Assembly (NCBI GenBank): GCA_029582155.1
Contig: CM055901.1
Span: 3,515,482-3,579,481 of the forward strand
DNA from: Panopea generosa
Taxonomy: Eukaryota; Mollusca; Bivalvia; Adapedonta; Hiatellidae
Direction of reading: 5' to 3'
Length of the DNA: 64,000 nucleotides
A program made the translations under genes and the position numbers. Of this stretch, positions 48,761 to 61,190 are shown piece by piece; within the stretch, counting starts at the first letter, position 1; every line of letters starts with the position of its first letter. The notes under the pieces are model-generated. The model worked only from the letters and a program-made list of their open reading frames with translations, did not search any database and was not told the origin of the DNA.

Positions 48761-48941
48761 GTAAATATTTACATGTCTCTGTATTTTTGATTTTAGATAT
48801 AATGTTTATATTTAGTCATTTTGTTTATGTTTCATACAATGTGGGCTTTAAGGTTGGCCGTTGAGGGATTTTGACATTTTTATATTAAAAAACAATGAAA
48901 TGATACAACAGACTAAACTAAAAAAAGGTAATTAAACTTTT

Positions 48942-50030
48942 TAGCTCGACTATTCGTAGAGTAGGAGTGCTTTTGTACTTTCAGGTTTTTTAATATGCAA
49001 ACTCCTATATGAGAAGATTGAATAAAGTGGTACTCACGTCTACTTATACTCTGCTTATAGTTTGTGAGGTACAAACCGTAATAACCGGGAACCGGTTTAT
49101 CTGACTGTTTCACGTTTATCAAAATACAGGAAATGTGAAACAGCTGTTTAGATACGCAGTGTATTAACAATTTTTTGCATGGAAGGAAAATTATTTACGT
49201 TATGGGTACGCTTTATAACAAAATTGTTTGTGTTTTCCTTTGAATTTATTTGAGTGAAATACCCAAATACGCAGCTTATCTTGACCACTGAATATACACG
49301 GTTTATGATGTTTTTATCTCGACACTTCGCAGAATAGGGGGAAGGGGGTGGGGGAGCTGTTGTACTCGCCCCGGCGTTGGTGTTGTTTTTTTTGTTTAAA
49401 GTTTTTAATCAGGTAAGGTATCTATGCAACCACTCATTTGATATGAATGGAACTTCAGACGTGAGTTCAGCATCCTCAATGGAACTCACATACATAAGAC
49501 CCATAACTCTGGGTTGCATTTTGCAGAGTTATGACCCTTTTAGTTATTTACTTATTGAAGAAATTGGTGTTGGGGGCAAAACGCAACTCAAAATTTTACT
49601 TTGATTCGGTTAAAACTTGTTTTTTCCATTTGCAAACTGAGATTTTCGTTCTCACTTTGACATTTTATCAGAATGTGATCTTGGTCGTTTAGACGCTTTC
49701 ATTACAACCTACGAATGGTATAATGAGACGATTGAATAAACTGGTACTCGTCTCTACTTTCACTGTGCTAATAGCTGGTGAGGTACAAACCGTAGGAACG
49801 GGGAACCAGTTTATCTTGCTGTTTAATATTTATCGAAATACAGAAAATGTGAAACAGCTGTTTGGATACATATTGTACATGTATTAACAATGCTTTGCGT
49901 GAAGAAAAAAAATATTTGCGTAATGGGTCACTTCAAAACAAAATTGTTTGCGTTTTCCATGAATTTATTTGAGTGAAATACGCAAATACGCAGCTTATCT
50001 GGAGCGCTGCTTAGGTTAAATATCTATGCA
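48942..50030 (+). repeat. Dispersed repeat F, two adjacent copies
   Basis: Copy one (48,942-49,300) starts TTTAGCTCGACTATTCG; copy two (49,315-50,030) starts TATCTCGACACTTCGC. Both contain GAGGTACAAACCGTA, GGGAACC(G/A)GTTTATC, GTGAAACAGCTGTTT and ACGCAGCTTATCT. The 85-codon minus frame is repeat sequence. Confidence 0.85.
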
Positions 50031-50555
50031 ACTCATTGGATATGAATTAACTTCACATGTGTGTTCAGCATCATCAAAAATTTGATAAAATTTTTCAGCA
50101 GGTTAAAGCTTTCGAACAGGTACATATTTCATCAACCTAACATTGGATATGAATGAATCTTTATATGTGTTTAGCATCATCAATGGATTGTACAGATACA
50201 AGAACCATAACTCTGGGGTGTATGTTATAAGAATTAAAGCCCTTTCGGACTTGGTAAGTTTGGTTTAAGTTTTTGAGCGAGCTCCAGTTTTTGAGCAGGT
50301 ACATTATATAATTCATCAACCTGTCATTGGATTTGGATGAAACTTCAGTGTGTTTGACATTATCTCAAAACTCATAGAGACAAGAACCCTAACTTTAGAG
50401 ACAAGAACCCTAACTTTTGATTGCCCTTTGACAGAATTATATCCCCTTTAGACTTAAAATATATAGTTACAGTTTTTAGATGTTTGACAAATAGGATCAG
50501 TTTGTGGTCCTCTCTCAAATTTGTTCAAAACCATAGACCTGTTAACCTTCTGCTT
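50031..50555. repeat. Continuation of bivalve-type repeat, short units
   Basis: Related phrases recur (GGATATGAAT, ATCATCAA, AAGAACC(A/C)TAACT, CCCTTT). AGAGACAAGAACCCTAACTT is tandemly doubled at about 50,378-50,418. No coding content was seen. Confidence 0.55.
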
Positions 50556-51770
50556 GTAGACGCGATAGCACCTTCATTTTTCATTGAATCTTAACCAAAC
50601 TAGCACAGCAGTTATATAACCATACGATCTCGAACGAGTTCTTCAAACAGTCCCATTAGACCACAAAATGCCCCCGCCACAGGGCTTATAAGCACATTTT
50701 CAGGAAAACTTTAAAAAACATTTTCCCTGAAAGTTTGAGGCCTATACCTAAGATATTGTACATGTGCCATTGCATGGATGTCCCCTTAAAGATTTGTTGA
50801 AGTCTGATCCCTGGGGTCAAATTTGGGGTCGCCACAGGGGTCACTGTTTTACATAAAGATGAATGATAAAAAATAGAGAAAATGTTGTAGACGCGATACT
50901 ACCTTCATTTTTCATTGAATCTTAACCAAACTTGCACAGCAGTTATATAACCACAAGATCTCAAACGAGTTCTAAACCAGTATCATTTGAGCACAAATGC
51001 CCCTCGCCCACAGGGCTTATAAGCACATTTTAAGCGAACTTTTTAAAAACATTTTCTCTGAAAGTTCAAGGCCTAGGCCTTAGATATTTTACATGTAACA
51101 TTGCATGGAGGTTCCCTTAAAGATTTGTTGAAATTGGGTCACTAGGATTATATTTGGGGTCGCCACAGGGGTCACTGTTTTACATAGAGTTATACAGGGA
51201 AAATGTTGTAGACGCGATAGCATCTTCATTTTTCATTGAATCTTAATCAAACTTGCACAGCAATTATATAACCAGAAGATCTTAAACGAGTTCTTAATCC
51301 AGTATCATTTGAGCACAAATGCCCCCGCCACAGGGCTTATAAGCACATTTTAAGCGAACTTTTTAAAAACATTTTCTCTGAAAGTTCAAGGCCTAGACCT
51401 TAAATATTTTACATGTAACATTGCATGGAGGTCCCCTAAAAGATTTGTTGAAGTCGGGTCACAGGGTTGTATTTGGGGTCGCCACAGGGGTCACTGTTTT
51501 ACATAGAGTTATACAAGGAAAATGTTGTAGACGCGATAGCATCTTCATTTTTCATTGAATCTTTACCAAACTTGCACAGCAGTTATATAACCACAAGATC
51601 TCAGACAAGTTTTTGACCCAGCGTCATTCGACCACAAATGCCCCTGCTACAGGGCTTATAAACACATTTTAAGTAAAATTTTAAAAAACATTTTCTCTTA
51701 ACGTTTAATACCTAGACCTTAGATATTTTACATGTAGCGTCTGTTGCGATTCAGGTTCTCTTGGACCTCT
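50556..51770. repeat. ~320-bp tandem repeat, 3.8 copies
   Basis: GTAGACGCGATA starts units at about 50,556, 50,887, 51,208 and 51,527. Each contains CTTCATTTTTCATTGAATC, CAGGGCTTATAAGCACATTT and GGGGTCGCCACAGGGGTCAC. Copies 2 and 3 are the most alike; the last is cut short. Confidence 0.92.
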
Positions 51771-51779
51771 TGTTTATTT

Positions 51780-52320
51780 ATTCATTTTCATGAATGTTTA
51801 ATTTCATGAAAGGGTATCCAGCTGTGATAAACTGTGCATGCTGATACAAGATTGTTTCAACTATAGATCCATTATAATATTTCATGAACTGGTACCGATA
51901 TATTGCTCTATGATATGAAGTATGAAGTGCATATTTTGTATATGTAAAACATTGAAACAATGTAGAATGTGATAGGATATCTAGCTGTGATAAACTGCGA
52001 GCTGGTTTAGGTCCATTTTCATAAACTGGTACCGATTTAGATTGCCCCATGATGCGCAAACATTATAAATGTAAAACAGTGAAAAAACGTAGAATGTGAA
52101 AGGGAATCCAGCTGTGATAAACTATGCATGCTTTTACATGATGATCCATTTTCATGGACTCGTATGGATATATTGCCCTATGACGTGAAGTTAGTGAAAA
52201 GGCCTATATTGTATATATATAAAACTTAATAACTTAGAAAATAGGAGGATACCCAGCACTAATAAACTGAATGCGTTGTAACAAGAGTATAGATCCATTA
52301 ACAAGAACTGGTATATTACC
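51780..52320. repeat. ~145-bp diverged tandem repeat, about 4 copies
   Basis: The phrase TATCCAGCTGTGATAAACTG recurs at about 51,813, 51,976, 52,103 and (diverged) 52,248, with GATCCATT...TGAACTGGTA following each. The 93-codon minus frame is repeat-derived. Confidence 0.75.
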
Positions 52321-52529
52321 ATATGATTATGATTATTTAATTCCATTTGATACTTATTTCCTGAAAAAGCTGTTGTTTAAGATGTTCAACATCAAAAAGT
52401 CGAGCGCACTATCCCTCCGACAGCTCTTGCTTTTTCCACTGTTTAAAATAATGAAATCGAAAAACTGTTATCATAATGAGATTTTTAATGATATTTATAG
52501 GCGCCCTTTATTGGGATTTCGAATTTTAC

Positions 52530-53130
52530 TTGGGGATATTATGGGAACAGAAAATTCTCATTATGTTCAATTTCGTTCTGAAGTATCATCTAGTCATAGA
52601 AAAATAAAAATAAGGTTTGTACAAATTGGGGTGTGTTGGGTGGGGGAGGGGAGTCGGGGTGGGTAACTTTCGATAAGGGTCCAGATGGAGCTCACAAATG
52701 GGTTGAAATTGAAATTCCAAAATAATTTTCTCAAAAACCTGTCAGTTATATTTTTTTCATATGTGTTATGAATAATCCCCATGAGTTTGGATAGGAAGTT
52801 TGTTCAAATCAATGGGCTAGTGTTGACAGGGGCCCTGTAAGGGAAATTTGAGTTTTACATCCTTTTTTTTTTTTTATCCATTTGTGAAAAAGTATTAGTT
52901 TAAGGTCTGAAACATCTTCTGATCACGGCGAATAAAATTTAGTTTAGTTCATATGCAGGATTGAATTTCTGTAAGGCCACAAAAGGGTTAAAATTAAAAT
53001 TTTTAAAACTTTGCTTATACTCGCCCTATTTGGTAATGGTCAAAACATTTTTGTAAAATGCATAACCTATTTGGAAGGAGCGGGAAGGGGGCGTTTAATT
53101 GGGTGAATATGGTATCTGGATTAATTTGTC
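52530..53130 (+). repeat. Dispersed repeat H, fragment
   Basis: Phrases such as GGGATATTATGGGAACAGAA, AAATTCTCATTATG, AACCTGTCAGT, GAATAATCCCCATGAG and AATGGGCTAGTG match units in 54.1-54.9 and 59.1-61.1 kb. The 131-codon frame 52,271-52,666 runs from the previous repeat into this one and is not called as a gene. Confidence 0.65.
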
Positions 53131-53257
53131 CATATTTAGATGAATAGAAAGTAAATTTACAGCAGTTTTGTGTACATAAAAAGCAAACTTACTTATTGTG
53201 CTGGTAGAACTTGAGGTTCAAGTTACGTTCCTAATATATTTATCTTATTATTTTCAG

Positions 53258-53351
53258 GTCTGGTCAATTTCGAGAAGGAAGATCTAGCTGATAACAAGAT
53301 AACAAACTGCTGACTTTATTTTTTTCACTTGGAAATAGTTTAAGCAATAAA
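53258..53351 (+). CDS. Candidate terminal exon with stop and poly(A) signal
   Basis: After a very good acceptor (TTATTATTTTCAG|GTCTGG), the longest frame uses the first two bases to finish a codon, then reads LVNFEKEDLADNKITNC and TGA (53,311-53,313). AATAAA follows at 53,346-53,351. The start phase fits the donor at 48,760 (G|GT = Gly). In another phase it fits the RGS donor at 42,639: TG|G gives Trp, then SGQFREGRSS and a stop. That would be a short cysteine-string isoform lacking the RGS domain. Which junction is used, if any, needs RNA evidence. Confidence 0.38.
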
Positions 53352-53739
53352 GATAAATAATGCTTACTTACTGTTTCCTTTTATCTCAAGTCTTTGTTTT
53401 ATATGGCAAATGCTACAATGTATTAGACAAGGGAAGAAAAAGAGAGAAATATGTTATTTTCTGTTAAATTACTTAAATACTGTTAAGGAAAGGCATATAG
53501 AAATTTGTACAAACGACCGAAGCAAAGAGCAACTCAACAGAAAAATGAGATAAACTAAAATGTTCACCAAATATAGGTACTGTTTATTATATTCCAACTG
53601 CTGATTTTCTTTAGATTCAAAATGACCAACTTAAATGAATGTATTAAATGAAATTGTCCTTAACCCAAGATGTTAGCTTTATTAGCCAAAGGTCACGAGG
53701 GCTTGTGCAATGGCATTTGAGCTGTTGAAACAAATAGAG
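53352..53739. other. No gene seen
   Basis: AT-rich unique sequence after the candidate poly(A) signal. Confidence 0.4.
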
Positions 53740-53905
53740 GGGTCTTCTGTGACCGAGTAGTCCAAGGCGGCGCTCGAGATCACTTGCCTCTCACCGCTAA
53801 GGTTCAAGTAGCGCTTTCTTTAAAAACTTTGTGAGTCTACGGAAGGACAGCGGTTCTACTCGGATTCATTCTGGGGTCTTTCTCCACCAATAAAATTGGA
53901 TATGC
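53740..53905 (+). mobile_element. SINE with leucine-tRNA-like head, family 4, copy 2
   Basis: The head has GACCGAGTAGTCCAAGGCGG, a long CTTGCCTCTCACCGC variable arm and a damaged B box (AAGGTTCAAGTAGCG). The body has GGAAGGACAGCGGTTCTA and GGATTCATTCTGGGGTCTT. It is the inverse partner of 40,125-40,345. Confidence 0.78.
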
Positions 53906-54084
53906 CATATATAACCTTAAATGGGTTGAAACCCCCTTTAAAAAATGAAACAAAATTAGTCCTGTTGAACATATGTGTTACTTGTGAATATACAGAGGAT
54001 TTTTTTTCAATCCAAAATTCAAAATTGGGGACATTACTAAAATAACATCTGTAACATACGATATAATAATGCTTAATAAGAATG

Positions 54085-54893
54085 AATTTTTGCTCACCTG
54101 AGCTGAAGGTACATTATGGTGAGCTTTTGTGATCACTCTGTGCCTATTGTTAGTCGGTATATTTTGCTTCAGACATCTTTTTCTCTGAAATCATTTCAAA
54201 TATTTTCACCAAATTTATTACAAGACTCTCTCGTGTTTTTTTCAAGTCAAAGTTGGCCCCGGGGCCTGGTCCAGCATAAGTTTTACATTGGACAATTTTA
54301 ATTAGAAGCATTTTTTTTTAATATTTGGTATGAATGATCCCTGCGAGTAGGTGTTTCAAGTTTGTTTATATAAACCGGTAATCGGGTTAGGGTCCATTGT
54401 AGCCTTATAAGTGGACTTTTACATAGGAATATTAAAGGAAACAGGAAATTTTGTTTTTCACCTCTATTTTCCGCAGCATTGCAATCGTCGTATTTATTAG
54501 TATATAAAGCTTTGTTTAGTCATAGTAGTTATACTAGGCTAGGTCCTTTAGGAGGATTTGATATCTGTAAGGGTCTAGCATATGTGTTCATATAGATCTA
54601 ATTATGGTAATATTTGGTATAAATAATCCCAATGAATATTAAAGGATTTCAAGTTTGTTTAGATAAAGGGATAAGGTCCCAAGGGAACTTTTATTTTTAC
54701 ATAAGAATACTATTAGAAAACAGGAAATATTTGGCAATATTTTAATCATCTTGATGTCTAAAACATTGTTTGGTGGAGTGTCGGTCCTAAAAAGGGGACG
54801 TTCACAGTAAAATAAAACAATTGCCTGTGGAAAAAATATCAAACACAATATAATTGATTGTGAAACTCTTCAAACAATAATCTAAAGATTTTT
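54085..54893 (+). repeat. Dispersed repeat H, ~300-bp units
   Basis: The left end TGCTCACCTGAGCTGAAGG and TGTGATCACTCTGTGCC are of the bivalve-type class. Units repeat TATTTGGTATGAATGATCCC (54,327) and TATTTGGTATAAATAATCCC (54,611), 284 bp apart, each followed by CAAGTTTGTT(T) and AATA(T/C)TA...GAAA(A)CAGGAAA. Confidence 0.75.
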
Positions 54894-54921
54894 ACCCCCC
54901 CCCCCCCCCTCCCCTCTTTTT
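54894..54921. repeat. C-run (about 15-17 C, then CCCCTC)
   Basis: Poly(C) at 54,894-54,909 followed by TCCCCTC. On the minus strand it is a G-run able to form a quadruplex. Its length may be unreliable in assemblies. Confidence 0.9.
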
Positions 54922-55834
54922 TAACAATGCATCGCTCCACAGGTGCGTTTATTCTGTAGAATACAATACTAAGAGGCCAACAGAAGCCCAATACTGGTTA
55001 AAAATGTGAAATTTAATAAAATCAAATTATTATGCCATGGGATGCTGAAATAGAAATAAAATTAAGCTCTCACTAAAATTCCATGCACAGGAAAAAAGTT
55101 ATATTGTCAATATTTGTACACCGGGCTGCTTCTTTGACATGAAATAAATCCTATCAAGTGAAAATTTAAAAAAAATGTTTGTTAAGACGATGAAAAATAG
55201 TCCTAAACAAAACAATAATGTCAATGTACCAATTGTTCTTACGAGTGTGTATTTATATATTTTTAATAAAGAACAGAAAAAGACACAGGCATTAGGATCA
55301 TTTGGATATTGAAATTATTGTTTCATACATTAGGCCAATTTGTTCATCATCTTAAAATCAGAGACATAAAGAGTTTAATTTAGTCATTGTTAAAACTCAG
55401 TTGAATATGCATATTTAAAATGATATATATTTTTTTACACTTAATGACAATTCAATGTTAATTGCATTTACTGAATCGATGTCAACATCATAGACCAGTC
55501 AATTTGTTGCTTTAATACAGAGTTTTTTAACAAAAAATGAAGAAATATAAAATAAATATTGTTTTATAAATGACTTATTACTAATACAAATATTGATTTT
55601 TCTAATCTTTAAGTGGTAAGGACATAAATGTATACAATTTTAATTATCGTAGTGTTTGCTTGTTAATATCATAACAAATCTGACCTACCAAACACATGAT
55701 TATAGCTTTATGGTAGTTGCAATTGAAGTCTAATATATAAATGAAGCTACGATCATAAATTCATATAAAACAAAATATTTGAACGACGGATGCAATTTAT
55801 TTAATAAAAACGCCTACATTCAAGTGCCTCTTGT
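54922..55834. other. No gene seen
   Basis: AT-rich unique sequence without recognised repeats. Confidence 0.4.
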
Positions 55835-56415
55835 TGATAGATATAACACAAGTTGCCTCCCTTTTACTTTTGAGACGGCCCCCATTTAGAATCATTGTCA
55901 CTCTCGCCACCGCAAAAATCGAGCATGTGGCGTTAAAAATTTTAATATTTTTTTATGTTTTTCGTCGTAACAAATAAAGTTTGAATGTGGCAGGCTTACT
56001 AAAAGCTCTGATTTTATAGCACATGTATAAAAAAAACAACACATTCGTATGATAGCGTAAATGTGAACCGAAAATGACCGATTTTCACGAACGAAGAAAC
56101 AGTTGAGCACAAGTAGTGGCATTTGCGCAGGTTCAAATCGATATTTTGAATAAACAAAGAAACTATACTACATGTTTAAAGTATTCTCGCATTTCTATGA
56201 ATAATATGAATGTTTCCGAATCGAACGACAAGTTGAAACCGCGGTATTGACACCACAATTTCAATTTTCCCTGCATTTTGACCCCCAAATTGGCGACCAA
56301 AATCGGTTTATCTTAGCTTGGGATTCTGAGAGCGGACTTTTCACCGTTGCTATACTGTCGTTAAGTGAGCAGGACTGTGAACTAAAATGACCGCGTGGGT
56401 CCTGACTGCATTATA
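55835..56415 (-). repeat. Dispersed repeat C, copy 2
   Basis: This is the inverse of 20,455-21,105. The minus-strand 74-codon frame starts MPLLVLNCFFVRENRSFSV where copy 1 has MPLFVLNCSFVRENRSFSI, then shifts frame relative to copy 1. Confidence 0.88.
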
Positions 56416-57934
56416 AAAAGTAAGGGGTAACTTAATACCCCAACCCCACACTCGTTTTTAAACTAAGAAATATTAATATGTGTCATACTTTAAATCGCAT
56501 TATCTCGGGCTCTGTGTTTGCTTTTCAGTTTCATTTGAACAGAATATGGTGCTTAACATTGAGGATGTTGGATAGTAAAATGAAAGTAATTCGTTTTTAT
56601 TCTGGTCATAACTGTATTATCTAACGTATATAATGGAAATGTTCACGAAATAATCACGTATGTTAGGCGATAACTACTTTAATGTGATATTTTGTTAATT
56701 TCTTTCAAGAGGTAAAAAAAGCAGTTAATTTTTTTTTTGAAAAACTTCTTTATCATCCAAATATTTCTTGATAAGAAAAGGATGCCAAAAGTTTAACATC
56801 TTTATTAGGAAAAATGTAAAAATTGTTTATAAATTAGCATAAAAAATATTGGTTTCTTGAATGAAATGGACCTTCAGTTTTAGGTATAAAATTCATGAAT
56901 AGGAAATTCTGGAAACTTCCCAGCCAACACTCTTAAGGTATTGACCCCAGTAAACTTTCATATGTAAATTGTATGACACGCCTCACTTAAAAAGACGTGT
57001 CAACAATAAACACATCGTATATTTCGTTTGCAGTTTATATGTCCAAGACTTAAAATAAGTTTAATATGTTTACTTACAGGTCATATCAATGGAAATACTT
57101 AGCTGATCTTACTTAGATTAAAGTCAGTTTAAATTATGAATGCTTCTCTCTTTTGCTTGTTATTATTTAGAAAAGCTGATCAATAATGAGTTTGAATGAT
57201 ATACAAACAATATTTCTGAAATGATGCAAGAGCTCCCGACAGATGTATTCCATTCGTTTCAAGATTATGTTGTGTGGGTGATGGGTACTCTGCCTGATGC
57301 ATGATATTTCATTTGACAGTATTGTGTCTCTGTCTTTAGTTGAAACCGTTGTACTATGACTTGAATTCTGTTGAAAGAGACAATTAACACCGGTCAGTAC
57401 AATCGCCGTGATTCATGAATAGTATCAATAGTTACATGGATGCCTCCATAATTTATCCTTTCATCATTAAATATGGTTACAACAGCACGCACGTGTGTAC
57501 CTGTAGTGATCACGCGTGTCTGACATTGAGGACGCATTGGTGTTTTTTTCTGTCATTGAAAGAGTCTCCTTGAACAAAAAATACGATAGTTACGAATACA
57601 AAACCATCAACGACATCATTTTCATCTTTATATCTATGATGGGAAAATGAGTTAGGTACTGTTAGGTACTAAGTTCAAACCTCAAGATATAGTGTCTGGT
57701 GATAGTATCAATATTTGAATGGAGTATAATGAAGATGTTGTGATGATGTTTCTTGAATTTAATCAAGATTATATTTAACGTAAAAAAGAGAAGGTAAACC
57801 AATTTTAGAATGCTAAATTGTCAGCTTCGTATACTTGTCTTTCTGGTAAAGAGAATTTACTGATATTCAGATTTGCAATAATTATAATAATGATAATATT
57901 AATATTGATAAAAGTTATTATAATATGTCTGGTT
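56416..57934. other. No gene seen
   Basis: AT-rich unique sequence; no exon or repeat recognised. Confidence 0.4.
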
Positions 57935-58010
57935 CTACCCAGGAGCGGTTCATATAGGTTGAGACCTTTCTTTGCAGTCGAGCTAAAATAAACAGATAAG
58001 TATTAAATTC
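57935..58010 (+). mobile_element. SINE family 5 fragment
   Basis: CTTTCTTTGCAGTCGAGCTA followed by AAATAAA matches the body of the SINE at 46.9-47.1 kb. The tRNA-like head is missing. It lies right at the truncated 5' edge of the next LINE. Confidence 0.6.
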
Positions 58011-58034
58011 ATATCGAAGTGTTAAAAACACAAA

Positions 58035-59075
58035 CACAAAAATCAAGCAATTTCGGGTATGCGTTACATATCGAAATGCAAACAGACATAATTCTGATAA
58101 ACCATTTAGTAATTATGGCTATAATGTCATTGACTTTTTAAAACCTAACAATTTATATATTACAAATGGACGAACTAAGGGTGATAATGATAGCCATGTC
58201 ACTTGTAAAAATATTAGTACTGTTGATTTTTTTTGTTTTATTTCAATGAATTTCCGAAATGAATGGTTTAGATTACTGCCATTTATTCTCAGATGTTCAT
58301 TACCCTGTTGAACTTATACTAAATGTTGATAGTATGGTGGCCCAAGTAAAGTCACCCTCTCACACAAAGAATAAATTAAGGGACGAATGAAAAACTGATG
58401 ACTTTATTAGAAATATTGATTTTGATAAAGTTAATGAAATATTTCGTAAACTTTGCTCTATTGAAGCAACACATGTTTACAAGATGAGACAATAAACAAT
58501 ACAGCAACACGTATTACTTCTGTATATAAAATTAGTATCGACATTAGCTTTAAAACGAGTCATAAAAATAATAATATGAATAAAACGAATATAACTCCAA
58601 AATGGTTCAATAATTAATGAAGGTCTGCTTAACAGAACTTTCCCAGATCTAAATATGTGTACAAAAAACAACGAAATTTTGATGAACTAAAAATCAACTT
58701 AAAACTAATAGTCGTTTGTATAAGAAAACATGACGTATATATTTTTGGTAAATTTCAAAAGTTGTAATGTAATTGGAAATCAGAAGAATACAGAAGCTGC
58801 TGTACTTGATCACTTGGCTTTTTTTTTCAAAAGTTTTTTGAAAGTGTCCATAAAAACTATAACGATGAAGACGAAAATATTATTAACAAAAGTGAATTTT
58901 ACAATCTAGATAATAATACATGTATACTAAATAACGACATTTCTCTTGAAGAAATTGAAATGACAGTTATCCATCTTAAAAGAATAAGGCTTTTGGCTTC
59001 GACGAGGTATTAAATGAACATATTAAGCAATTTTTCATTAATGAAGCATGTATATCACAAATATTTCAATGTTAT
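58035..59075 (+). pseudogene. Split LINE, part 1: endonuclease end to RT start
   Basis: This is the 3' part of the apurinic-type endonuclease domain: YGYNVIDFLKPNNLYITNGR, HVTCKNISTVDFF, then LFSDVHYPVEL after a frameshift. A linker follows, then the start of the reverse transcriptase (LNNDISLEEIEMTVIHLK, followed by frameshifted GFDEVLNEHIKQFF). Several stops and frameshifts are present. The reading breaks at ~59,075 where another repeat is inserted and resumes at ~61,191. The 5' end is truncated. It belongs to the same broad jockey/CR1-like group as the other LINE pieces here. Confidence 0.82.
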
Positions 59076-60182
59076 TTTAGCTCTATTGCCAAAAGGTCAG
59101 AAGGGCGTATGCGATGGCGCGTTGTCCGTCGTCTGTATTCTGTCGTCTGTCGTCCGTTAGCTGCACTTTCTCTGAAACCACTTAAACTTCAAATGAATAA
59201 TTCTTCTGCATAGGAGACTTTACAGAAGATTTATTATTTTCGATCTGAAATGTAAGATAATTGCAGTTAAAAATAAACTTAAAAAAAATTATTTTCTCAT
59301 AAGCTCGCTCAACATATTTGAAAAAAAAATATGTAGAAATTATAACCAACTATAGTTCTAAAGGACTTGATCATATGATGTCCCTGTGATTAAAAAGGCC
59401 CGCCCCAGAGAGTTCAATTAGGGGACACATGTAGTTATAATAAATATTATTATTTTTGTTAAATAACGGAACTGATTTTGCCTATATTTTCACAGAAGCA
59501 TTGTTTCAGGATAGAATTAATGGCTTGGTTCAATTGTCTTGAGTGGTCGTTTTCTTAGGAACCGGTCAGTCAAATTTGTTCATGTTTGGCTTAAATAATC
59601 TCTTTGTGTAGGAACTTGAATGTAAGTAAGTATTAAGGGACTAATATTATAGGGGCCCTAGCATCAGCTAGTCATAGAAAGTAAGCATTGGTTAAATAAG
59701 GACAATTGACTTTCCATAAGGGGCCAGTGTGGGTAAAAAAAGAGTTAAAATAGAATATTTTCAAAAGTATTCTTCTCGATAACCGGTCAGTCAAAATTAT
59801 TCCTATTTGATATAGATTATCCCAAGAAGTATGGGTTTATCGTTTGTACAAATCAAGAGGTGTATATCTATAGGGGCCTATAAGAGGACTTTGAGCTTTA
59901 CATAGGCATACCATAGGAAAACTGAAAAAAATCATTTTTTTTCCAATCTATTATGGTTATTTTTATTCACTTTGAGTTCTGAAGCATTTTCAAGTTATAA
60001 CAAATAAGATTTTGTTCAATCATAAGACGGATTGACTTTCTAAAAGGGGCCAGGAAGGGGTCACAAAATGGATAAAATTGAACTTTTTTAAAAATCTTCT
60101 TCTCAACAATTTGTCAGTCAAATTTGTTGATATATGATGTCAGTTATCCATGTGAGTAGGGGTTTACAATTTGTACAAATCA

Positions 60183-60325
60183 GGGGCTGGTATTTATAGT
60201 GGTTAAATCAAGGGGCTGGTATTTATAGTGATCAAATCAAGGGGCTGGTATTTATAGTGGTCAAATCAAGGGGCTAGTATTTATAGTGGTCAAATCAAGG
60301 GGCTAGTATTTATAGTGGTCCAATT
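60183..60325. repeat. 29-bp tandem repeat, 5 copies
   Basis: GGGGCTGGTATTTATAGTGG plus TCAAATCAA repeats at exact 29-bp steps (60,183, 60,212, 60,241, 60,270, 60,299). It is a local amplification of one piece of the repeat H unit. Confidence 0.95.
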
Positions 60326-60760
60326 TGTGCAGACTTGTTATTCAATTTGAGATCTGAAGCATGTACTTATCATAGCAAATGAGATTTAGTTCAATAAGAA
60401 GGATTGAATTTCTATAAGGGACCAGGGGTCACAAAAGGGTTTAAATTGAAAATTCTCAAAAGTCTTATTCACAACAACCGATTAGTCAAATTTGTTCATA
60501 TTTGATAAAAAATTTCCAAATGTTTTAGAGTTACATGTTTGTACAAGTCATATAGGGACACTTGGATGTATACAGGCCCTGAAGGGGACTTAAAGTTTTA
60601 CGTAGGAATACTGTGGGGACACGGAAAATTCTCATATTGGTCATCCATTTTTGTAAATATGCTGTTTAATTTGAGATATAAAGCATTGTCTAACAACATT
60701 AGGTTTGATTTTGTTCAATACAGAGGATTGAAATCCCGCTAGGTGAAGAAATAGGGGAGG

Positions 60761-60787
60761 GGGTTGGGGGGGGGGGGGGGGGGGGCG
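60761..60787. repeat. G-run
   Basis: GGGAGGGGGTTGG followed by more than 18 G. It is a quadruplex candidate with unreliable length. Confidence 0.9.
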
Positions 60788-61190
60788 TAATATGGTTTAA
60801 ATTGGGAATTTTCATTAATCTTGATAACCTTTATGTCAAACTTGTTCATATATGATATAAATTATCTTTGCATCAGCAAGGGATTGAAGATAGCGCAAAT
60901 CAAGGGGCTGGGATATATTTGGACCCTGTAAAGTGACTTTAACTTTTACATAGGAATATTATGGGGAAAAAACTTCTTTTTAAAATCTAAAGTATTTCTG
61001 CTTATAGCGGGGACTTTATTGTTTTACAGACGAATGGTATGAGAATTTGAATTATTTCCTTTATATTGCAATTTACTTTTTGTTCAGTAAGGGTGTAGTG
61101 GGGTATTTATCCATAAGGTGTTGAAACGATCCCCAAAGAGGGTTAATATTATCATGAGCCAGTAGAGCGTCCACAAGTCCTCTCTGGCCT

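Larger units (their letters stand above)
59076..61190 (+). repeat. ~2.1-kb dispersed repeat H inserted in the LINE
   Basis: The left end reads AGCTCTATTGCCAAAAGGTC, then runs of GTCGTCTGT. Inside, a ~330-bp unit marked by (A/G)ACCGGTCAGTCAAA(T/A)TT recurs near 59,555, 59,777, 60,110, 60,475 and 60,823. The right end has GAGCCAGTAGAGCG and CCTCTCTGGCCTATTG. It has no open frame. It separates two parts of one reverse transcriptase, so it arrived after the LINE. Confidence 0.8.

Noticed and set aside
52271..52666. 131-codon frame, the longest outside LINEs and microsatellites
   Set aside because: It begins in a ~145-bp tandem repeat and ends in repeat H. Its last part matches phrases at 60.6 kb, so it is a chance read-through.
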